Shown: one piece after another, positions 31,400 through 36,739 of the stretch | How positions within the stretch are numbered: the first letter of the stretch is position 1 | Layout: the number at the start of each line of letters is the position of its first letter | From: an uncultured SAR86 cluster bacterium | GTDB taxonomy: Bacteria; Pseudomonadota; Gammaproteobacteria; Magnimaribacterales; AG-339-G14 | Length of the DNA: 36,739 bases | Reading direction: 5' to 3' | Assembly: GCA_902562135.1 (NCBI GenBank) | Contig: CACESE010000011.1 | Location: 1-36,739, forward strand | Program-made: the position numbers and the translations under genes | Notes under the pieces: model-generated | Seen by the model: only the letters and a program-made list of their open reading frames with translations | What the model was told of the DNA's origin: nothing | Databases searched by the model: none

Positions 31400-32483
31400 A
31401 GCTGAACAGGCGCAATACTTAATAAAATCCTTACAGCACCATCCAAGTCCTTACATTATTTATGATAAAGATTCAGGGGTAGAGTGGCTAAATAATTCTG
31501 CTCAATATATTTTTAATCTTAACGATAATGAATCTATTTCAATTGAACCTATTACAGACGTTAAGAAAAATAATAATAAATCTGAGATCGCAAGATCTTT
31601 TGATACAGATATTCAAATCAAATTAAGAGATATTGAATTTTTTCTGAGAACACGTATTCATGAAATACCTTTCGAAGAAAAGTCATCTTTTTTTCTAATA
31701 GAAGCTTTAGCAAATTCAGAAGCCGCCCTAGATGCATTGAAGGAAACTATTAGTTGTTTAGAAAATGACAGAATTAGCATGGCTTTTCAAAAACAAGTTG
31801 ATATCGAAACTGGAGATATATTAGGAGTTGAATCTTTATTAAGACTTCTCGATGAAGAGGGTAATATAATTTCCAATGATAAATTAATTCCTTTAGTTGA
31901 AGGAGAGCATCTTTTTTCATTAGTTGTGCTTGCTTCACTAAAAAAATTAAAAGAATTCTTTAATTTCTTAAACAAAGAAAATTTAGGAAACTTTACAACT
32001 TACTTAAATGTCTCTGCTTACACCGTTATGCAAGAGAATTTTACTAAAATAATTTTAGATTTTGTAAACGAAAATAATTTGAAAGAAAATCAATTAGGCC
32101 TTGAAATAACAGAAACTGCTGAATTAGAAGATAGAAAAAAAGCTTCTGAAGCTTTTGAATCCCTTAAAAAAAGTGGAGTTCCTTTAGCATTAGATGATTT
32201 TGGTGCAGGTTACTCTTCCCTGAGTTATCTAAGAGATTTACCAATAAGTTTAATAAAACTTGATAAAAATTTTGCTGCAACAATTGACTTGTCAGATACC
32301 AAAGAGCTTGTTAGATTTGTAGTGAATATATCAGATAATCTTGGTTTAGATATGATTGTGGAAGGTATCGAGACTGAGGATCAGAAAAATATTTTTCTAG
32401 AATTAGGCTGTAAAAGAGGTCAAGGTTATTTCTTTCATAGACCAGAATTTCTAGAAGATTTTGCAGGAAATTTAGATGAATGA
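31386..32483 (+). CDS. PAS-like/EAL-domain cyclic-di-GMP phosphodiesterase
   Basis: Breaks down cyclic-di-GMP to pGpG. N-terminal about 15-110 is PAS-like (PSPYIIYDKDSGVEWLN opening). The EAL domain covers about 125-360 and its signature is ESL. All eight catalytic positions appear present: Glu149, Asn208 (LNVSA), Glu240 (EITETAE), Asp270-Asp271 (DDFGAGYSS), Lys291 (IKLDK), Glu326 (VEGIE) and Gln346 (GQGYFF); numbering from ATG 31386. Alternative starts are ATG 31374 and TTG 31371. It overlaps both neighbours (14 and 8 nt), so it is probably made in balance with the diguanylate-cyclase protein. Confidence 0.9.
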   Translation: MKIIEAEQAQYLIKSLQHHPSPYIIYDKDSGVEWLNNSAQYIFNLNDNESISIEPITDVKKNNNKSEIARSFDTDIQIKLRDIEFFLRTRIHEIPFEEKSSFFLIEALANSEAALDALKETISCLENDRISMAFQKQVDIETGDILGVESLLRLLDEEGNIISNDKLIPLVEGEHLFSLVVLASLKKLKEFFNFLNKENLGNFTTYLNVSAYTVMQENFTKIILDFVNENNLKENQLGLEITETAELEDRKKASEAFESLKKSGVPLALDDFGAGYSSLSYLRDLPISLIKLDKNFAATIDLSDTKELVRFVVNISDNLGLDMIVEGIETEDQKNIFLELGCKRGQGYFFHRPEFLEDFAGNLDE

Positions 32484-33933
32484 AATTTCTAAACCTTCAA
32501 AAGGTGCAGAAAAGATATTATTAGCCCAAATAAAACAGGAGTTTTCAGCTCCTGCAGAGGCAATTGAACATTATGTCGACTTAGTAGAGCAATATGCTAA
32601 TGAAAACAATTTAAATGTTTCAGATGAAATTAACCAAATTAAAGATGCTGAAAAAAAGTTATTAAGTCAATATGAAGAAGCTTTTAATGAAAATACTTCT
32701 TTAAATAAAGAAAAAAAATCATCTGAAGAATATTCCGTTCTTAGACACAACCTTAGAACACCTCTAAATGCAATTATTGGCTATAGCGAAATTTTGATGG
32801 AAGATTTTGAGGATGAATTATCTGAAGAAATAGTTGAAGATCTTAATACTATCTTGAACTTATCCAGGGATACCGAAAAGGCTATTGAAAGGTTTGTTGA
32901 TTTTATTAGAGGAGAAATTACTGAAATAAACTCTAACGATTCAGATGCTGGCCAAATTCAAAATGCAGAATCTCTTTTTAAGTCTCTCGGCGATATTGAC
33001 TATAGTTTAGAGATTGATGAATCTTTAAACGATTCCGACATATTAATTGTTGACGATAATAAAACTAATTGTGAAGTTCTATCTAGAAGACTTTCACAAA
33101 ATGGACTCAAATGTAGAGTGGCTTTTGATGGAACTTCGGCAATTGAAGAAGTAGAAAGGAAAACCCCAGATTTGATACTGTTAGATGTCATGTTGCCTGA
33201 CATAAATGGATTAGAGCTTTTAAAACGTTTTAGAAAAAAAAATAAAATTGAAAACCTACCTATTATTATGGTTTCTGCGTTCAATGATGTGGATAGCGTA
33301 GCTAAATGTATAAAACTTGGTGCATCAGATTATTTACCAAAGCCACTTAATGGAACTATCCTAATGGCTAAAGCAATTGCAAGTTTAGAAGCAAAATACT
33401 TTCGTTCAAGAGAGCAGGAACTTTTAAATGAACTTCATATAAGGGCTACAACTTGTCCATTAACAGGTATATCCAATCGAAAAGTTGTTTTTGACAAGAT
33501 AGACAAAGCTTACAAAAAGTCTCAAAAAAAAGATTCTTATACATTTAGTATTCTTTCTATGGATATTGACTTCTTTAAGTCAATAAATGATACCTATGGT
33601 CATCCTGGCGGAGATGAAGTATTAAAAAGTTTTGCTAATAAATTGAAAACTTCATGTAAACCAAATTTAGTTGGAAGAGTTGGAGGAGAAGAATTTATAG
33701 CAGTTATTGATAAAATAAAGGACGAATCTATTGAAGAATATTGCGAAAATTTAAGAAAAGAAATAGTTGATTTATCAATAAAATTTCAAGATCATAATAT
33801 AAAAGTTACTATGAGCGGAGGAGTAGCATCTTCTGATGAGATAGATAATTTAGAGGATTTGATTAACTTAGCAGATGAAAGGCTTTATGAAGCTAAGGAA
33901 GGGGGGCGTAATCAAATTATTTTCAGAAAATAG
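32476..33933 (+). CDS. Tandem HisKA-like + REC + GGEEF diguanylate cyclase
   Basis: A 485-residue signalling protein. Residues about 12-75 look like a HisKA hairpin (LLAQIKQEFSAPAEAIEHY) in which Gln21 occupies the His site. Residues about 82-150 are a second hairpin with HNLRTPLNAIIGYSEIL, His91 intact. REC follows (188-305) with phosphoacceptor Asp237 in LLDVMLPD and Lys289 in PKP. The GGDEF domain (325-485) has MDIDFFKSIND and the active loop VGGEEF (403-407); the I-site RxxD is CKPN (394-397), so product inhibition is probably lost. There is no HATPase domain, so it cannot make its own phosphate. PleD-like output is expected. Confidence 0.9.
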   Translation: MNEISKPSKGAEKILLAQIKQEFSAPAEAIEHYVDLVEQYANENNLNVSDEINQIKDAEKKLLSQYEEAFNENTSLNKEKKSSEEYSVLRHNLRTPLNAIIGYSEILMEDFEDELSEEIVEDLNTILNLSRDTEKAIERFVDFIRGEITEINSNDSDAGQIQNAESLFKSLGDIDYSLEIDESLNDSDILIVDDNKTNCEVLSRRLSQNGLKCRVAFDGTSAIEEVERKTPDLILLDVMLPDINGLELLKRFRKKNKIENLPIIMVSAFNDVDSVAKCIKLGASDYLPKPLNGTILMAKAIASLEAKYFRSREQELLNELHIRATTCPLTGISNRKVVFDKIDKAYKKSQKKDSYTFSILSMDIDFFKSINDTYGHPGGDEVLKSFANKLKTSCKPNLVGRVGGEEFIAVIDKIKDESIEEYCENLRKEIVDLSIKFQDHNIKVTMSGGVASSDEIDNLEDLINLADERLYEAKEGGRNQIIFRK

Positions 33934-33941
33934 GAGATAAA

Positions 33942-34304
33942 ATGAAAAAAATTCTTTACGTTGAAGACAATGAAATGAATAGAGATATGTTAGGTCGAAG
34001 ACTTACAAGACGTGATTATGAAGTGATCTTTGCTTTTGATGGTCAAGAGGGTCTTGATAAAATGAAATCTGAGTCTCCTGATTTAGTTTTAATGGATATG
34101 GGTCTTCCAGTTTTAGATGGTTGGGATGCAACTACTCAAGCAAAGGCTGATCCAGAGATCTCAAATATTCCAATAATTGCTTTGACAGCACACGCTATGG
34201 AAACTGATAAACAAAAAGCTCTTGATTGCGGTGCTGATGATTTTGACACTAAACCTGTAGATTTTAAAAGACTCCTAGAAAAAATTGAGTCAAATATGGC
34301 TTAA
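33942..34304 (+). CDS. Single-domain response regulator (CheY/DivK-like)
   Basis: A 120-residue receiver domain with no output domain. The acidic pocket is in LYVEDNEMNRD (Glu8, Asp9), the phosphoacceptor is Asp52 in LVLMDMGLP, Thr82 is in ALTAHA and Lys104 in DTKPVD. The DivK-like LTAHAMETDKQKALDCGADDF stretch suggests a protein that passes phosphate or binds a partner and does not bind DNA. A good AGGAGA ribosome site (33932-33937) precedes the ATG, unlike its neighbours, so it may be made at higher levels. Its stop shares TTAA with the convergent histidine kinase. Confidence 0.92.
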   Translation: MKKILYVEDNEMNRDMLGRRLTRRDYEVIFAFDGQEGLDKMKSESPDLVLMDMGLPVLDGWDATTQAKADPEISNIPIIALTAHAMETDKQKALDCGADDFDTKPVDFKRLLEKIESNMA

Positions 34305-36739
34305 CTATTTAAAACTTTTGATATCAAACTGGGTAATTGGTTAATTGAAACTTCATCTTTCTTTAGCAAACCCTCAACATTGTTTTTCAATAAATCCTCT
34401 TGCACTTCAGTCAATTCTTTTCCTGAATAAACTATTACATTGGGCTTTGTTTTAAATTCCATCGTTACAAATTTTTCAAGAAATTCGAAGCCATCCATTC
34501 TAGGCATTTCTAAATCAAGTACTATGAGAGTAGGATTTTTTTCTAAATTCTTTAATCCTTCTTTACCATCTTTTGCAGTAATTGCTTTGAAACCTGTATC
34601 TTCAAGAGCTCTTGACAATATATCTCTAGTATTTTCGTCATCATCAACAATTAAAATAGTATTATTTTTTGAATCGCTTGAAACAAATTTTTGAACTATT
34701 TTTAAAAATTTATTTCTTTCGATTGGTTTAGTTAAATAATCATCAGCACCTAAAGAAAAGGCTAAAGATTCTTGAGACATTTGAGAAACCATTATCACCG
34801 GAATATCTTTAATTTCTTTATCCGATTTACATTCTTTAAGAATAGACCATCCATCTCTTCCAGGCATTAGAACATCTAAAAGAATCAATTTAGGTTTAAC
34901 TTCTCTGATCATATTTAATCCTTGTTCACCATTAGTTGCTCCAAGAAGAGTGAGACCAGCCTTTTTAATAGTTCTTTTAACTAAATCATGCATTGCTACA
35001 TCATCATCTATTAGCACACATAAATTTTCTCCTTTCAAAGAATTAATCTCTTCATTTTCTAAATCTTCCGCATCATCACATATTCTAGGTACAAAAATTG
35101 TAAAAACAGAGCCTTTACCTTTTTCTGAGGAAACAGTCACGCCACCACCCATTAATTCAGCAAATCTTTTTGAAATAGGTAATCCTAAACCTGTTCCTCC
35201 ATGAGTTGCAGAAGTAGATCTTTCGGCTTGCTCATACTCTTCAAAGACTTTAGCAACTCCTTCAGCACTCATTCCTTCTCCATCATCTGTGACTTTAAAT
35301 TCAATCATCTCAATTCCATCTTTATCCATTGTTGTTACGTCCATTGTTACAAGGCCATTATTAGTGAACTTAAAAGCATTACTTAAAAAATTGGTGACAC
35401 ATTGCCTAAGTTTTGTTTCGTCTTGGGTCATTGAACCTATTGCTTCCTGAACATTTATCTTAAATCCATTGTCATTTTTTGTAGCTAAAGGAGCGTTAAT
35501 ATCTCTAAGAGTCTCTACGACTTTTTCTATCTCAAAACTAGTTAAATACAGCTCCATTTTTCCAGATTCAATTTTTGATAAATCTAGAATGTTATTAATT
35601 AAGGAAAGTAAATGTGTTCCAGAAGATGTGATTTTTTTAAGATCCGGCATAAGATCTTCGTATCCTAAATCCTCACATTCTTCATAGAGCATTTCCCCGT
35701 AGCCTAAAATTGCATTTAAAGGAGTTCTTAATTCATGACTCATGTTGGCAAAAAATTTACTTCTTTGTTCGTTTGCTTCTAACGCTTCATCTCTGGATTC
35801 TTCCATTTCTTTTGTTCTTGTATCGATTAGAACTTGAACTTCTTCAGCCATTCTGGTGAAAGCTACTGTCATTAATTCAATGGAAGCTTCTTCACCTTCC
35901 TCATCTGAACTTTCTTTAGCTAAAGATTGCATCTTATTGATATCGTTTAATATCAGCGTTCTTGAATCTCCTTCAAGCTCATCGGCTAAAATAGTCATTT
36001 TTTCAATAATTGCGTTATCTCTTTCTTTTCTTCTTTTAGCTTGTTCAGATCTAATGTTTTCCATTTCATTCAAATGGCCCCTATAAATTTCTAATGCTTT
36101 TGCTAGTTCGCCTACTTCATCATTTTCTGATCTAAGAAGTCCTGTTCGTTGTGGCATTGTTTTTGAAAGATCTCCGCTAGTTAGAGCTTGAAGAACTTCG
36201 ATTGCTTTATTTACAGAGCCAAATATATTAGCTGAAATAATTGAAGTAATAGCTATTACAAGAACCATTACTACAATTATTAATACCAAAATGTATGAGA
36301 GGATGGTATTTTCTTGTTCGATGCTCTCTTTCTCATTTCTAAATATAAAAAATTGAGCTTTATCTGATGATAGATAAGAACTTAATGGCAGAAGGGTAAT
36401 AGAAGAACCCAAGGAAGCATCTCTCGCAGAAGTTCTATTGCCTTGATCTCTAAGGTTTAGATTTGCTTTATCTACGTGTGCTTTTAAATTAGTAATACCA
36501 TAATTAGTTGTTTCATACGATCCTAAGTCAGATTCAAAACTGGCATAGTCATCACCCAAAGATATAACTCCTTCCTGAGTTTGAACAGCCGTAACTAATT
36601 CAAATTCATCACCAAAGGTTTCCATTGATTTTCTAATATCAATACCAAGAACAATTATTGCTTCAGCGTCTCTAGAGAAAGCTTTGACCGGAAAGGCCAT
36701 GATTTGATTTAAAGTACTTATTTCAGACCCTGAGATATC
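34301..36739 (-). CDS. Membrane hybrid histidine kinase with two receiver domains, 5' end outside the window
   Basis: At least 812 residues; the frame runs open to the right edge, and the Met at 36700 reads as internal. Numbering from that Met: an extracytoplasmic Cache-like sensor part (1-130), a membrane helix (about 135-157), HAMP (about 158-212), and a long coiled coil with an acidic patch (SSDEEGEE). HisKA follows with His322 in SHELRTP, then HATPase (about 425-540: N box NFLSNAFKF, DDGEGM, GGTGLGL). REC1 has Asp609 (LLDVLMP) and REC2 has Asp729 (VLDLEMP). It is a likely phosphodonor for the neighbouring HisKA/REC/GGEEF protein and response regulator. The sensed signal is unknown. Confidence 0.93.
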   Translation of the reverse strand, partial: DISGSEISTLNQIMAFPVKAFSRDAEAIIVLGIDIRKSMETFGDEFELVTAVQTQEGVISLGDDYASFESDLGSYETTNYGITNLKAHVDKANLNLRDQGNRTSARDASLGSSITLLPLSSYLSSDKAQFFIFRNEKESIEQENTILSYILVLIIVVMVLVIAITSIISANIFGSVNKAIEVLQALTSGDLSKTMPQRTGLLRSENDEVGELAKALEIYRGHLNEMENIRSEQAKRRKERDNAIIEKMTILADELEGDSRTLILNDINKMQSLAKESSDEEGEEASIELMTVAFTRMAEEVQVLIDTRTKEMEESRDEALEANEQRSKFFANMSHELRTPLNAILGYGEMLYEECEDLGYEDLMPDLKKITSSGTHLLSLINNILDLSKIESGKMELYLTSFEIEKVVETLRDINAPLATKNDNGFKINVQEAIGSMTQDETKLRQCVTNFLSNAFKFTNNGLVTMDVTTMDKDGIEMIEFKVTDDGEGMSAEGVAKVFEEYEQAERSTSATHGGTGLGLPISKRFAELMGGGVTVSSEKGKGSVFTIFVPRICDDAEDLENEEINSLKGENLCVLIDDDVAMHDLVKRTIKKAGLTLLGATNGEQGLNMIREVKPKLILLDVLMPGRDGWSILKECKSDKEIKDIPVIMVSQMSQESLAFSLGADDYLTKPIERNKFLKIVQKFVSSDSKNNTILIVDDDENTRDILSRALEDTGFKAITAKDGKEGLKNLEKNPTLIVLDLEMPRMDGFEFLEKFVTMEFKTKPNVIVYSGKELTEVQEDLLKNNVEGLLKKDEVSINQLPSLISKVLNS

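Noticed and set aside
36700-36700. Start of the hybrid histidine kinase at this Met
   Set aside because: The frame stays open for 13 further codons to the edge, and the sensor domain would be cut in the middle, so the true start is beyond the window.

Overview
The window is low-GC, densely packed bacterial DNA. It has a CCA-encoding tRNA-Ala, a TonB-dependent receptor, two outer-membrane-barrel genes, a glutathione-linked set (GloB, GST, glutaredoxin, MAPEG) and very short intergenic gaps. Together these suggest a streamlined Gram-negative marine gammaproteobacterium of roughly SAR86 type. That placement is inferred from gene content and style; no marker phylogeny could be run. No prophage, IS element, CRISPR array or rRNA was seen, and no gap without a gene exceeds 300 bases.

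Layout. 1-3.5 kb holds housekeeping genes: gloB divergent from rnhA-dnaQ-gltX-Trm112-like, with overlapping reading frames. 3.5-9.6 kb is a strand-alternating run of single metabolic genes: alkyl-sulfatase-like MBL hydrolase, CoA-transferase III, SAM methyltransferase, TauD-type dioxygenase and Baeyer-Villiger-type monooxygenase. 9.66 kb has tRNA-Ala(GGC), followed by a small secreted protein on the other strand. 10.4-13.2 kb is a compact operon: RidA, a membrane protein, an APH/CHK-like kinase, peptidase E and a small membrane protein. 13.3-17.1 kb has an AzgA-like purine permease divergent from a TonB-dependent receptor. 17.2-21.0 kb is an operon of phosphoribosyltransferase, cytochrome P450, three tiny membrane proteins and hflX. 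21.0-23.7 kb is an operon of phytanoyl-CoA dioxygenase-like protein, two tiny membrane proteins, Sir2 deacylase and a TIP30-like oxidoreductase. 23.7-28.5 kb has GST, a ferritin-like protein and MAPEG around a strong Fur box, then a YciC-like membrane protein, glutaredoxin and oligopeptidase B. 28.6-30.9 kb encodes a CBM9/DUF5916-type outer-membrane barrel.

The most distinctive part is 30.9-36.7 kb, a signalling island. It encodes a membrane-anchored protein of unknown function, a PAS-like/EAL phosphodiesterase, and a protein with two HisKA-like helical hairpins (only the second keeps its His) joined to REC and GGEEF domains but with no ATPase domain. A single-domain response regulator follows. 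Convergent to these is a membrane hybrid histidine kinase with two receiver domains, which runs off the right edge. I read this as a candidate phosphorelay that controls cyclic-di-GMP synthesis and breakdown from one transcript.

Architecture is extreme. Five of eight convergent gene pairs overlap by exactly the 4 nt of their two stop codons, and two more are 3 nt apart. Divergent pairs are as little as 29 bp apart. At least two genes of 39 and 57 codons fit into operons between larger genes.
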